Source of the DNA: Ruminococcus sp.
GTDB lineage: Bacteria > Bacillota > Clostridia > Oscillospirales > Ruminococcaceae
Assembly: GCA_017525915.1 (NCBI GenBank)
Contig: JAFXSC010000012.1
Coordinates: forward strand, 124,001 to 188,000
Length of the DNA: 64,000 nt
Direction: 5' to 3'
In this document: positions 1 to 8,739 of the stretch, piece after piece
How positions within the stretch are numbered: position 1 is the first letter of the stretch
Layout: every line of letters starts with the position of its first letter
Position numbers and translations under genes: made by a program
The notes under the pieces: model-generated
The model's database searches: none
What the model was told of the DNA's origin: nothing
Seen by the model: the letters and a program-made list of their open reading frames with translations, nothing else

Positions 1-2052
1 AGTCTCAGCTGCGTAGTAATAGCAGGTGATGTAGTAATTGTCGAGGGCATAGTTTGCGAAATAAGTCCAGCCTGTTGCTGCTATCTGTGCGCGAGACCTT
101 GTAGCCTCTATCTCCTTGTACTTATTGTGGGTGATGATATAGTTCCATGCAGTAGTAAGTGTCTTTCCGCCGTTTGCTTCGAGAATGTCGTTAGCCCTCT
201 GCTGGATAGCGCTGAGTTTCTTGCCGACACCGTTCTCATCGAAGAAGTAGCCCTCATATGACTGATTCTTTGCCATAGCGCCGCTGCCCTCGATGAAGTA
301 ATAGATTTTGCCGTCTATCTCCTGTAAGCCGAACTGCATCACGCCGCCCTCGCCGAAGAGGTAAGTGCCGTCCGCGAGCTCTATAAGTCCCTCCTGAACG
401 ATTCCTTCCTCGTTCATGTAATACTTCTTGCCGTCAACGAGAACTCTTCCTGTGAGCATCTTGCCGCTGTCATCGAAGAAGTATTTGTTTTCATCAATTA
501 CCTGCCAACCAGTAACAAGTGCAAAATCTTCGGGACTGAAATAGTATGTACCGTCATCGAGCTTGACAAAGCCGGACATGATAACGCCGTCCTCGCCGAC
601 ATAATACTTCTTGTCGCCGTACTTGCGGCGTCCGACGAGCATCTCGCCCTTGTCCGAGAAGAGGTAATTCTTTCCGTCTATCTCGGTAACTCCGGAAGGA
701 GTTGCAAGTGTGTCAGCATAGTAGTAGTGCATGGTATTCTGGACCATCTGCCAGCCGGTCTGGATAACGCCGTTCGCATCGGCAGTGTAGTAAGTGCCGC
801 CGACCTGGAACTCTCCGGAATATCTTCCGTTTTCAGCGTCGGAATAGTACCAGTCAGTGCCGAACTTCATGAAGCCTACCTGTCTGGTATAGTCTTCCGG
901 ATAATAGTAGTAGAACTTTTCTCCGACTTTTGCCCATCCCTTTGCAAGAGCACCGTTTTCATCCGCGAAATAGAAGCTTCCGTCAAGCTCGAACTCTCCG
1001 GTCTTTCTTCCTCTCTCGGAATCCGTATAGCAGAGGTTTTCACCGTCTGCGATGAAACCGGTTATCGTATAGTAATTAACAGGGTCAAAATAGAACCACA
1101 CGCCCTTGACCTGTTCCCAGCCTGTAACGAGAGCGCCTTTATCATCGGCAAAATAATGCTTGCCGTCAAGGGTGAGTATGCCAATGTGCCTGCCGTTCTC
1201 GCCATCTGCATAGCACATCTTTTCGCCGTCCGGGAAGAAACCGGTCTGAGCGGTATGATCCTCGGGGCTGAAATAGTAATACTTGTCGCCGCTGAGCGTC
1301 CAGCCGGAAGCAAGAACGCCGTCCTTATCGGCAAAGTAGCTCTTTTCGTCAACAGTGAACGCTCCTGTGAGCATTCCTTCCTTCGGGTCGATATAGTAGT
1401 CCTTGTCGTCAACGGTAAGGAAGCCCTTCACGAAAGCGCCGTCCTCTCTGTAATAGAAGCGCTTTCCGTCAACCTCCTGCCAGCCGGTAGCAAGGGTATA
1501 GTCCTCGCTGCTGAAAACAAAGGGAGTGCCGTTGATATCTACTGCTCCGGAAGCAAGAGTGCCGTCCGCATTCACGAAGTAGGTCTTGCCGCCGCTTTTG
1601 ACAACGCTCTCCTCACGCAGGAGAGAGCCGTAAGACTCATCGAGATAATAGCCCTTGCCTTCGCCGTCGATGAATACGCCCTTGAGCTTGCCCTCCTCGC
1701 GGTCCAAGTAGTATTTGTCACCGTTATAGTCGAGCCAGCCGTATACTGCCTTGCCGGTCTCGGGCGAGAAATAATATCTTGTGCCGAGGACTGTTCTCCA
1801 GCCGGTCCTGAGCACTCCCGATTCCGAGAAAAGGTATTCCTGACCGCCTATGGTCTGCTCACCGGTAAAGAGATCACCGTTTGCATCTGTGCAGTATATC
1901 CTGCCGCTTTCGTCCTTCGACCATGTGTAGGCAGGCTTTTTGCCGTTCTTTGCCGCAGCATCTTCTGCTGCAGAGGAAGTCATCGGTACTGCTGCAAGAG
2001 CAGTCAGCACAGCAGCGGAAGCAGCCGCTATCAGGAAATTGTTCTTTTTCAT
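1..2052 (-). CDS. Secreted cell-wall-binding-repeat protein, 3' end outside window
   Basis: The frame is open from ATG 2052 to base 1 (684 codons, no stop), so the C-terminus lies outside the window. AAAGGAG stands 11 bases before the ATG. Residues 1-28 form a signal peptide (MKKNN, hydrophobic stretch, then TSSAA). About residues 45-600 hold some 20-25 aromatic repeats of about 20 residues (type TGWQEVDGKRFYYREDGA), the glucan/choline-binding cell-wall repeat family. The last 75 residues change character (AWNYIITHNKY, then GWTYFANYALDN, then ITCYYYAAET); this resembles the start of a transglutaminase-like domain, with the Cys as candidate nucleophile. That is inference, since the His and Asp would lie outside. 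Likely role: a surface protein bound to wall polysaccharide. Confidence 0.85.
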   Translation of the reverse strand, partial: MKKNNFLIAAASAAVLTALAAVPMTSSAAEDAAAKNGKKPAYTWSKDESGRIYCTDANGDLFTGEQTIGGQEYLFSESGVLRTGWRTVLGTRYYFSPETGKAVYGWLDYNGDKYYLDREEGKLKGVFIDGEGKGYYLDESYGSLLREESVVKSGGKTYFVNADGTLASGAVDINGTPFVFSSEDYTLATGWQEVDGKRFYYREDGAFVKGFLTVDDKDYYIDPKEGMLTGAFTVDEKSYFADKDGVLASGWTLSGDKYYYFSPEDHTAQTGFFPDGEKMCYADGENGRHIGILTLDGKHYFADDKGALVTGWEQVKGVWFYFDPVNYYTITGFIADGENLCYTDSERGRKTGEFELDGSFYFADENGALAKGWAKVGEKFYYYYPEDYTRQVGFMKFGTDWYYSDAENGRYSGEFQVGGTYYTADANGVIQTGWQMVQNTMHYYYADTLATPSGVTEIDGKNYLFSDKGEMLVGRRKYGDKKYYVGEDGVIMSGFVKLDDGTYYFSPEDFALVTGWQVIDENKYFFDDSGKMLTGRVLVDGKKYYMNEEGIVQEGLIELADGTYLFGEGGVMQFGLQEIDGKIYYFIEGSGAMAKNQSYEGYFFDENGVGKKLSAIQQRANDILEANGGKTLTTAWNYIITHNKYKEIEATRSRAQIAATGWTYFANYALDNYYITCYYYAAET

Positions 2053-2143
2053 TTTGTTTCCGTTCTCCTTTCAGCATTTTTATTGATTGTCAATACTTTC
2101 ACATTAAAATCGGAAAGTATAGGTATGTACATATAAAACATTC

Positions 2144-2185
2144 GTGCATGGACAGAGAAATCAGACAGATGACCTACCCATGCAC
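2144..2185 (-). other. Hairpin at the 5' end of the repeat-protein mRNA
   Basis: GTGCATGG (minus strand, 2185-2178) pairs perfectly with CCATGCAC (2151-2144). The start predicted from the promoter at 2191-2219 falls about at 2184, so the transcript would begin with this stem. It may protect the mRNA 5' end or be a regulatory leader; no known riboswitch class is recognised. Confidence 0.4.
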
Positions 2186-2190
2186 TTTAT

Positions 2191-2219
2191 ATTATATCAA
2201 ATTTTTCTCGCTACTGCAA
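2191..2219 (-). promoter_or_regulatory. Promoter of the cell-wall-repeat protein
   Basis: On the minus strand TTGCAG, a 17-base spacer, then TATAAT preceded by TG one base upstream (extended -10). The weak -35 is compensated by the extended -10. The leader to ATG 2052 would be about 130 bases. Confidence 0.6.
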
Positions 2220-2302
2220 CCGTTTTTTTGATTTTTTGCAGTTTTTTTGCCGGAAATTTACGGTATTGCTTAATTTCCGTTATATGACTTTCCCTGTTCT
2301 GT

Positions 2303-3400
2303 TTATTCTGGCTGAGGCTTGTTCATATCTTCTCCCTCGGGCATTGATTCAGACTTGTTTCTGACGAAGCGCTCGAAGCTGTCGCCGCCCTGACGGATAG
2401 GAGACTCCGGCTTCCACGAGATGTAGAAGTTGTCATCGGTTATCCACACAACATTGCCTGTGCCGTAGAGTTCACCGCTGTATCCTATCTCGCGGTCAAG
2501 CACCGAAAGCTCGATACGGCTGTCGCTGGTGTAGTAATTGTAGTTGAAGTGGAAACCGGAACAGGTGTTGGAGTTATAGTACGTTCCGCAGCGGTTCTGA
2601 CTGTCGAAATACCAGTAGGAGCTTCCGCACCAGTCGGATGTCCAGTAGCCGTCTATGGGCTGTATAACAGCCTGATTTGTCATGGGATTGTACATATCCG
2701 GTGTTTTTTTAGTAGTCGGCTCTGTGTCCGGCTCAGTCGTGGTCTGCGGCGGAACTGTTGTATCGGGCGGAAGTGTCGTGGTCTGCGGTGGGCAGGTCGT
2801 TGTCTCTCCGGAATCTGTCGGTATCTCCTTCACCGGGAAACACGGCAAGTGAATGACCTCACCGGGCTTCAGGTTCCTTACAACGTCCCAGTACTCCTCA
2901 GGCACCTGTTTCATCCATGCCTCATACTGCTCATTGTCAACATTCTCAGGAACTTTGTACTCCTGATAGCTTGCAGGCTCGGTGCAGTCCGGCTGCTGTA
3001 CCGCAGGTCCCTCGGTATCTGTCTGTACCGGAAGATCGACTTCCTGAACAGTTGTATTTTCAGCCGCACCATTTACTGCGCCGTCCTCATCAGTGGTTAT
3101 AAGCGCAGTATCACTCTCGGAAGTAGCGTTCCTGCTTATCTTCCTGCCGACCGCAAAGGCTCCGCCGATGCCGCCGACGAGCACCAGTGCTGCTGCCGCT
3201 GCCGCAAAGCTGCGGTATTTCGGGCGGACATAGCGCTCTGTGCCGGAAACTGTTATCTCATCTCTGCCGGATGTGTTGTCAAGGCATTTGCTGAGTATGC
3301 GCTTCTGAGCCGCCTTGTCAAGCTCCGGAGCATTCTCGGCTATCTTATCCACTGTCTCAGGATCAAAGCCGCTGAGTTCATTAAGCATATCCTTTTTCAT
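2303..3400 (-). CDS. Membrane anti-sigma factor with extracellular C-terminal domain
   Basis: 365 residues from ATG 3400, with AAAGGG eight bases upstream; a GTG at 3409 is in frame and overlaps the sigma stop as GTGA. Residues 1-60 are a charged cytoplasmic part that would bind the sigma factor, 64-86 one membrane span (AAAAAALVLVGGIGGAFAVG), about 90-195 an acidic extracellular stretch, about 195-235 a Pro/Thr linker (CPPQTTTLPPDTTVPPQ). A globular C-terminal domain follows, rich in Tyr/Trp with Cys residues (DGYWTSDWCGSSYWYF). I do not recognise that domain; its aromatic content would suit binding an extracellular ligand. The gene is coupled to the ECF sigma gene, so an anti-sigma role is inferred from context and topology, not from a named family. 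Confidence 0.75.
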   Translation of the reverse strand: MKKDMLNELSGFDPETVDKIAENAPELDKAAQKRILSKCLDNTSGRDEITVSGTERYVRPKYRSFAAAAAALVLVGGIGGAFAVGRKISRNATSESDTALITTDEDGAVNGAAENTTVQEVDLPVQTDTEGPAVQQPDCTEPASYQEYKVPENVDNEQYEAWMKQVPEEYWDVVRNLKPGEVIHLPCFPVKEIPTDSGETTTCPPQTTTLPPDTTVPPQTTTEPDTEPTTKKTPDMYNPMTNQAVIQPIDGYWTSDWCGSSYWYFDSQNRCGTYYNSNTCSGFHFNYNYYTSDSRIELSVLDREIGYSGELYGTGNVVWITDDNFYISWKPESPIRQGGDSFERFVRNKSESMPEGEDMNKPQPE

Positions 3401-3405
3401 GATCG

Positions 3406-3951
3406 TCACCCTTTCATAATTTCACTTAGTTTTTTCCGCGCTCTTTCGCTGCGCTTCCGGACCGCTCCGGTCGTCAGGCCGAGCCTTTTGGCTATATCGT
3501 GCGGTCTCATGTTATAGTAATACTGCATTATGATTATATCGCTGTCGGGACTTCCGAGAGACTGCACAGCCTCCCAGAGCCGTTTCTTCATCATTCGCTT
3601 TTCAGTCTCCGCCTCAGTGTCAAACTCCGAGGGAGCTTCCGGAAGCTCATCATCGCTCGCTGTATTGCTCTGGCGGTAAGTCAGCCTCCGGAATGCGTCA
3701 ACTGCCCGGCGGTCGGCTATCCTGCCGATGTAGGACTTGATGCTGCCCTTTTCCGGTGTCATGTCCTCCAGCGATGTATACAGCTCCACAAAGACCGCAC
3801 TCACGCAGTCCTCAACGTCCTCGCGCGTACCCACGCGGTTGAGGCGGTTCATCACTACGGCGTAGACGTAGCCGCCGTATGTGCTTATAAGTTCGCGGTA
3901 CACCTCCTCCGGCGAGCCTCCGGAAAGCTCTGACCGGTAAGCTCCTGCCAT
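3406..3951 (-). CDS. ECF-type RNA polymerase sigma factor
   Basis: 181 residues. Three starts compete (GTG 3960, ATG 3957, ATG 3951); GGAGGTG at 3964-3958 sits six bases before ATG 3951 and overlaps the other two, so 3951 is chosen. Region 2 covers about residues 12-90 (VYAVVMNRLNR, then EDCVSAVFVELY, DRRAVDAFRR). Region 4 covers about 120-178, with a helix-turn-helix (DIAKRLGLTTGAVRKRSERA). It should direct RNA polymerase to a small regulon and be held inactive by the downstream membrane protein, whose start overlaps its stop. Targets cannot be named; no matching pair of auto-regulated promoter boxes was identified. Confidence 0.85.
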   Translation of the reverse strand: MAGAYRSELSGGSPEEVYRELISTYGGYVYAVVMNRLNRVGTREDVEDCVSAVFVELYTSLEDMTPEKGSIKSYIGRIADRRAVDAFRRLTYRQSNTASDDELPEAPSEFDTEAETEKRMMKKRLWEAVQSLGSPDSDIIIMQYYYNMRPHDIAKRLGLTTGAVRKRSERARKKLSEIMKG

Positions 3952-4004
3952 ACACATCACCTCCGTTTTGTTCCTTCACTGATATACTCGCACCGGAACT
4001 AAAA

Positions 4005-4036
4005 ATGCGACAAAAATGGGCGGATAATATCCGCCC
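4005..4036 (-). terminator. Intrinsic terminator after thiN
   Basis: GGGCGGAT and ATCCGCCC form an 8-bp stem with a 3-base loop (4018-4036). It directly abuts the thiN stop, and on the minus strand is followed by ATTTTTGTCGCATTTTT. The same palindrome style recurs in dispersed repeats at 51.4 kb. Confidence 0.75.
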
Positions 4037-4675
4037 CTACTTAGTCTGCATAACCAGTGCAAGACCGCTTTCTATTTCGAGGAAAGCCTGTCCTTCGGTT
4101 ATCTCGTTGCTCACTCCTATGGGATACGAAGCCTTCATCTCGTAGTTTTCGAGGGGGTACTTCACTCCCCGGAGGCTCTTTATCTTCACCGTCTCGGTCA
4201 GCGCAAATACCGAGAGATACCGGAATCCCCAGCGCTTGCTCTCGTCGCAGTACATCGCATCGCCTTCCTCTGCGCCCTGTAATCCAATAAACTCGTTTCC
4301 CACGAGCATAAGTCTTGCTCCGTGCTCACGGGCATAAAGCATGGTCTGGATATTTGCAAAGGCGTGGTCGAACCTCGCCCCTCCGAGCGCACCGTAGAGG
4401 TAAATGAGGTCATATCCGCGCTCAATGGCTATTTTCACAGCCATTATAGTATCGGTATCGTCCTTCTCGGGAACTGTCCGGATTATCTCGCAGTCAGCCG
4501 GAAGCTTTCCCTTGTAGGAATCAAAGTCCCCGACTATGACATCAGGCTTCAGCTTCAGCTTTTTCGCGTGCTTATAGCCGCTGTCGGCGCATATCACATA
4601 GCCGTGGTGGTTCGGGAACCAGTATTTCGCAATGTCCCCCAACTCTCCCCCGGCAAAAATATGACATCTTTTCAT
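4037..4675 (-). CDS. thiN: Thiamine diphosphokinase
   Basis: 212 residues, the usual length. The enzyme transfers pyrophosphate from ATP to thiamine to give thiamine diphosphate. Family motifs are present: VIVGDFDSYKGKLP near residue 45-58, KDDTDT near 71-76, and GALGGARFDHAFAN near 95-108. The start overlaps the rsgA stop by four bases, so the two are translationally coupled; thiN is the last gene of the long operon that starts with yicC. Bacillus-type operons carry rpe between rsgA and thiN; it is absent here. Confidence 0.93.
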   Translation of the reverse strand: MKRCHIFAGGELGDIAKYWFPNHHGYVICADSGYKHAKKLKLKPDVIVGDFDSYKGKLPADCEIIRTVPEKDDTDTIMAVKIAIERGYDLIYLYGALGGARFDHAFANIQTMLYAREHGARLMLVGNEFIGLQGAEEGDAMYCDESKRWGFRYLSVFALTETVKIKSLRGVKYPLENYEMKASYPIGVSNEITEGQAFLEIESGLALVMQTK

Positions 4676-5538
4676 TTAAGCTCCCACTCCTTCAGCTGCT
4701 TCGCTTCGTCATACATCGTGCAGTAGCTCTCGTGACGGCTTTTAGGGATATCTCCCCTGTTCACCGCCTCAACGACCGCGCAGCCCTTCTCGCAGACATG
4801 GGCGCAGTCCTTGAACTGGCAGTCCCCGGTGAACTCAGCGAACTCCCGGAAGCAGCCTGCAAGCTCCTCCTTGCGTATGATATCGTAGCGGTTGGTCTCG
4901 AACGTGGAAAATCCCGGCGTATCGGCTATGTAGCCGCCGCCAGCAAGCTTGTAGAGCTCCGCATGGCGCGTTGTATGGCGTCCGCGTCCAAGCTTGCGGC
5001 TTATCTCAGCCGTGGGGATATCAAGGGTCGGGTCAACCGCATTGAGAAGGGTAGACTTCCCTGCTCCGGAATTGCCCGTGAACGCGCTTATCTTCCCAGT
5101 CAGCATATCCCTCACCGCCTGCACCGAAGCCGCGTCGTTATAATCGACCTCGAGCACGATTATGCCTATGCTTCCGTATATCTCCTTGACCGGCGCACTG
5201 TCGCCGAGGTCGGTCTTGGTTATCACCACGACCGGCGTTATGCCCTTATACTCCGCGATAGCTATGAACTTGTCGAGGATAAGGTAATTAGGTGCCGGAC
5301 TGCACGTTGACACCACGAAAACGAGCTGGTCGAGGTTTGCGAGCGGCGGTCTGATTATACTGTTCCTGCGCTCGGCTATCTCAGTGATAACGCCGTCCTC
5401 GACCGTGACGCGGTCACCGACGCAGGGGCTTATGCCCTTGTTGCGGAAAACTCCCCGCGCTTTACATTCATATATACCGTCAGGGGACTCTACTGTGTAG
5501 AGTCCCCCTAAGCATTTGGTTATTAAACTTAATTCCAT
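4672..5538 (-). CDS. rsgA: Ribosome small subunit-dependent GTPase A
   Basis: 288 residues. A GTPase acting late in 30S subunit maturation. An N-terminal OB-fold is followed by a circularly permuted GTPase with the motifs in family order: TKTDL (G4), GNSGAGKSTLLN (G1), then DTPGFST (G3). A C-terminal zinc knuckle (CQFKDCAHVCEKGC) is intact. The start overlaps the prkC stop by ten bases and the stop overlaps thiN by four. In Bacillus this protein is a PrkC substrate, which fits the coupling to prkC here. Confidence 0.95.
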   Translation of the reverse strand: MELSLITKCLGGLYTVESPDGIYECKARGVFRNKGISPCVGDRVTVEDGVITEIAERRNSIIRPPLANLDQLVFVVSTCSPAPNYLILDKFIAIAEYKGITPVVVITKTDLGDSAPVKEIYGSIGIIVLEVDYNDAASVQAVRDMLTGKISAFTGNSGAGKSTLLNAVDPTLDIPTAEISRKLGRGRHTTRHAELYKLAGGGYIADTPGFSTFETNRYDIIRKEELAGCFREFAEFTGDCQFKDCAHVCEKGCAVVEAVNRGDIPKSRHESYCTMYDEAKQLKEWELK

Positions 5539-7997
5539 ACTGTCTCCGGACCGTTGCTGACTACAACGCTTATACGATCACCCTTCTTGACTTCACCCCA
5601 GCTCGGATTCTGGGATATGATAGCACCGGAAGGATAAACGTCACTGTACTGCTGTTCAGCAATATCTACATAAACACCGTTGTTCTGGAAGTAAGCCACT
5701 GCCTCATTGTAATCCCTGCCGACGAAATTCTCGACCTTTACAGTAGGCTCTGTGGGCGGATCGGTAGGCTTAGTTGTCTCAGTCGGAGTCTCGGTAGGCG
5801 CCTCAGTTGTGGGCTCAGTGGTTGCAGCAGGATAAGCGTCTACCTGTCTGAGTGCATCCTCAACGCTCTCCGATTCGGTAGTGATGTTCTGGTCTGCAAA
5901 GTTGAAGATATAATTACCGAGCGTTGCGTTCTTGTTGTTATTAAGGTTGGTGATTACTGCCTTTACCTTAACATTCTCGCCTGCGCCCTTGATAGTCTGA
6001 GTGTGCTCGCTGTAAGCCGGAAGAATGATGGTCGGAGTGCTTACAGTGTGCATATTGCCCTCTTCCTGAATGATGAAGTCGATGACATAACGTCCGTTCG
6101 GCTGCTGTCCGTCAGAATTGGAGGGGAACTTGACTGTGAAGTTGATCTCGCCCTCGGGTGACTGACCGTCGCTGTAATAGAGAATGATAGTCGTGCCTTC
6201 ATCGACCATTGTATCCTTCTCGATGCTCTGGCGGATTACCTTGTTCTCCTTCTCGTAGGAGTGCTCGGGCTTGCTGTCAACGGTAAGACCTACATAGCCG
6301 GCAGCATATGCAGCGTCCTCTATGTCCATATTGGTATAGTCCTTGACCTTGATAGTACCCTTGTTAACGCCGGAGCTTACCACGAGCTGTATGGTCTGTC
6401 CCTTGTGTACCATTGTACCTGCGGGCGGATCGGTCGAGATAACGTTGCCCTCCTCGATATTCGGGTCGGTCTTGCTCGTTACGCTGAACTTCAGACCGCG
6501 CTTTGTGAGCTGATCCTTTGCGAGCTGCTGGTTCATCTTTTCGAGCGGAGGAACCTCGACCGTTTCCGGACCTGTACTTACCTTAACCTTGAGGGTATCG
6601 CCCTTGTTGAATTCCTTGCCTTCCTCGATGTCCTGCTCGTATATCCTGCCCTCTTCAAGCTCGTTGTAAGCCTTTTCAACTACCTCGAACTTGATCTTGT
6701 CGCCGTAAGCGCTGAGAGCCTCATTGTAGTCCATGTTGATGAAGTTCGGCATCGTATAATCCGCCGATGACTTCTTGTTGTTCTTTATCATATCGCTGAA
6801 CATGAGCGCTATGAATATTACCGCTACCACTATGACAACGACTACGACCGCTGTGAGCACCGGAACTACGAGAGAGGAACGCTCCTCCTCTTCCTCATCG
6901 TCGTCATACTCATTGTCAGCGTAATAACCGTCCGCATACGCCGGCTTCTGCGGAGGTGCAGCGTACCTCTTGGACTGCTGACCGCCCTGATATGCCGCAG
7001 CCGCTGCTGCACCTGCTGCAGCGCCTGCATAGGCGGCTGACTTCGGAGCATAGGGACTCTCTGCTTCAGCAGGGCTCTCGGGCTGTATTTCTGCTGCTGA
7101 GGGTACTGAGAAATTGATAGTACCGTCAGCAGGCTCGTCTTCTTCCTGATAATAGCCGAATGTGCGCGAAGGGTCAGCCTTGAAGGCCTCGATATCGCTT
7201 ATCATCTCGGCAGTTGTCTGGTATCTGTCCTCGGGAGCCTTTTCCATAGCTCTGAGGACTATCTCCTCAAGGCCGTCCGGGATAGCCGGATTGACAGCTC
7301 TCGGGCGCTCCGGGATATCGTGCATATGCATTACTGCGATAGCAACGGGGTTGTCACTGTCGAAGGGCTTCTTTCCCGTCAGCATCTCATACATCATAGC
7401 GCCGACGGAGTAGATATCGCTCTTGGCATCGGTAACGCTGCCGCTTGCCTGCTCGGGACTGATATAGTGTACGCTGCCGATAGCCTGATCGGTAGCAGTC
7501 TTGCCCTCCTCGCGGGCGAACTTGGCGATGCCGAAGTCCATGACCTTGATAGTGCCGTCGGTGAACATCATGATGTTCTGGGGCTTGATATCACGGTGAA
7601 CGATGCCCTTATCGTGGGCGTGCTGGAGAGCGCGGAGTATCTGTATAACAAAGTGTACGGTATCCTTCCATGTGAGTATCTTCTCTTCCTCGATATACTC
7701 CTTGAGAGTGATGCCGTCGATATACTCCATTACGATATACTGGATCTTTTCGGAGAAGCCGACATCGTAAATCCTGACGATGTTCGGATGTGAGAGCACT
7801 GCTATCGCCTTTGATTCATTCCTGAACCGGCGGAGGAATTCTTCATTCTCCGCATACTCCTTTTTAAGAATTTTGATGGCGACTGTCTTGTTGTCGATGA
7901 CATCAATGCCCTTATAGACCTCAGCCATTCCGCCAACGCCGATAAGCTCGGTGATCTCATATCTACCGTCGAGCTTCTTGCCGATATTCTTGTCCAT
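5529..7997 (-). CDS. prkC: PASTA-domain serine/threonine protein kinase
   Basis: 822 residues, longer than Bacillus PrkC. The kinase domain spans about 12-270: glycine loop GVGGMAEVYKG, K42 in VAIKIL, catalytic loop HRDIKPQN (134-141), DFG at 154. An Ala/Pro-rich and acidic juxtamembrane region follows, then a membrane span at 375-400. Outside are three PASTA repeats (about 415-615), an unassigned stretch of about 110 residues, a Thr/Pro linker (TTEPTTEAPTETPTETTKPT) and a fourth PASTA repeat (about 755-822). PASTA repeats bind muropeptides or lipid II; the kinase adjusts growth and dormancy exit. It lies 16 bases after its phosphatase and overlaps rsgA. The split PASTA array is the odd feature. 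Confidence 0.95.
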   Translation of the reverse strand: MDKNIGKKLDGRYEITELIGVGGMAEVYKGIDVIDNKTVAIKILKKEYAENEEFLRRFRNESKAIAVLSHPNIVRIYDVGFSEKIQYIVMEYIDGITLKEYIEEEKILTWKDTVHFVIQILRALQHAHDKGIVHRDIKPQNIMMFTDGTIKVMDFGIAKFAREEGKTATDQAIGSVHYISPEQASGSVTDAKSDIYSVGAMMYEMLTGKKPFDSDNPVAIAVMHMHDIPERPRAVNPAIPDGLEEIVLRAMEKAPEDRYQTTAEMISDIEAFKADPSRTFGYYQEEDEPADGTINFSVPSAAEIQPESPAEAESPYAPKSAAYAGAAAGAAAAAAYQGGQQSKRYAAPPQKPAYADGYYADNEYDDDEEEEERSSLVVPVLTAVVVVVIVVAVIFIALMFSDMIKNNKKSSADYTMPNFINMDYNEALSAYGDKIKFEVVEKAYNELEEGRIYEQDIEEGKEFNKGDTLKVKVSTGPETVEVPPLEKMNQQLAKDQLTKRGLKFSVTSKTDPNIEEGNVISTDPPAGTMVHKGQTIQLVVSSGVNKGTIKVKDYTNMDIEDAAYAAGYVGLTVDSKPEHSYEKENKVIRQSIEKDTMVDEGTTIILYYSDGQSPEGEINFTVKFPSNSDGQQPNGRYVIDFIIQEEGNMHTVSTPTIILPAYSEHTQTIKGAGENVKVKAVITNLNNNKNATLGNYIFNFADQNITTESESVEDALRQVDAYPAATTEPTTEAPTETPTETTKPTDPPTEPTVKVENFVGRDYNEAVAYFQNNGVYVDIAEQQYSDVYPSGAIISQNPSWGEVKKGDRISVVVSNGPETVWN

Positions 7998-8013
7998 TTC
8001 CTTTCCTCCTGAA

Positions 8014-8739
8014 TCAATCGGAAATTACCGCGACAGTGATATTATCGCGGCCGCCCTTGCTGAGGGCGAGGTTGATAAGTTCTTCTGCGACATCGTCAAA
8101 GGAAGAATTGAGGATGACGCTGTATATTTCTTCATCGCTGCAATAACCCGACAGCCCGTCGGAACACAGCAGCAGACTTATCTTATCTTCATAGCCGAAA
8201 ATAAATGTATCTGTAAGCACGGTCTTTTCAACGCCGACCGCCCTTACGAGCATATGACGCTGGGGGTGGGTCTCGATCTCCTCCTCGGTGATCTTGCCCT
8301 GCTCATAAAGCATTTCAGCTACGTTATGGTCATTAGTGACCTTATGAAGACCGTTTTCCATGATCAGATAGGCGCGGCTGTCGCCCACATTGGCGATAAA
8401 GGCGGCGTGCTTGTTGATGAATGCCGCAACGCAGGTCGTACCCATTCCGAAGTTTTTGAAATCGAGACGCGCGCGGGTATATATCACGGAATTTGCCGCC
8501 GAGACAGACGATATAAGGAGCTTGCGGATATCCTCATCGCTCATGCTCTCAGAATAGCCTGCCGAGAACCGCTGGAAAAACTCGCTTATCGCAAGAGAAC
8601 TTGCCTCTTTGCCTGCTCTTTCGCCGCCCATGCCGTCGCACACGACAGCGAGGACGTTATGTCCGAAGTATTCACACCTGACGGCGTCCTGATTTTCCTC
8701 GCGTTTCAGACCGATATCAGTACCGTATCTGAATCTCAC
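8014..8739 (-). CDS. prpC: PP2C-family protein phosphatase, PrkC partner
   Basis: 241 residues, usual for PrpC/Stp. It removes phosphate from Ser/Thr targets of PrkC, using two metal ions. Motifs: GLKREENQDA near the N-terminus, VVCDGMGGERAGKEAS, ANVGDSRAYL, LLLCSDGLSGYC, GGRDNITVAV. All metal-binding Asp positions of the family appear present. It starts with GTG overlapping the rlmN stop (GTGA), and GGAGGTG lies seven bases upstream. This is one of three PP2C genes in the window; the other two belong to VWA-linked systems. Confidence 0.95.
   Translation of the reverse strand: MRFRYGTDIGLKREENQDAVRCEYFGHNVLAVVCDGMGGERAGKEASSLAISEFFQRFSAGYSESMSDEDIRKLLISSVSAANSVIYTRARLDFKNFGMGTTCVAAFINKHAAFIANVGDSRAYLIMENGLHKVTNDHNVAEMLYEQGKITEEEIETHPQRHMLVRAVGVEKTVLTDTFIFGYEDKISLLLCSDGLSGYCSDEEIYSVILNSSFDDVAEELINLALSKGGRDNITVAVISD

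Noticed and set aside
1062..1412. Minus-strand frame of 116 codons inside the repeat gene
   Set aside because: It is out of frame with the continuous 684-codon repeat gene on the same strand.
727..2136. Long plus-strand open frame of 469 codons
   Set aside because: It lies opposite the wall-binding-repeat gene; its periodic composition mirrors those repeats, and it lacks a ribosome site and domains.
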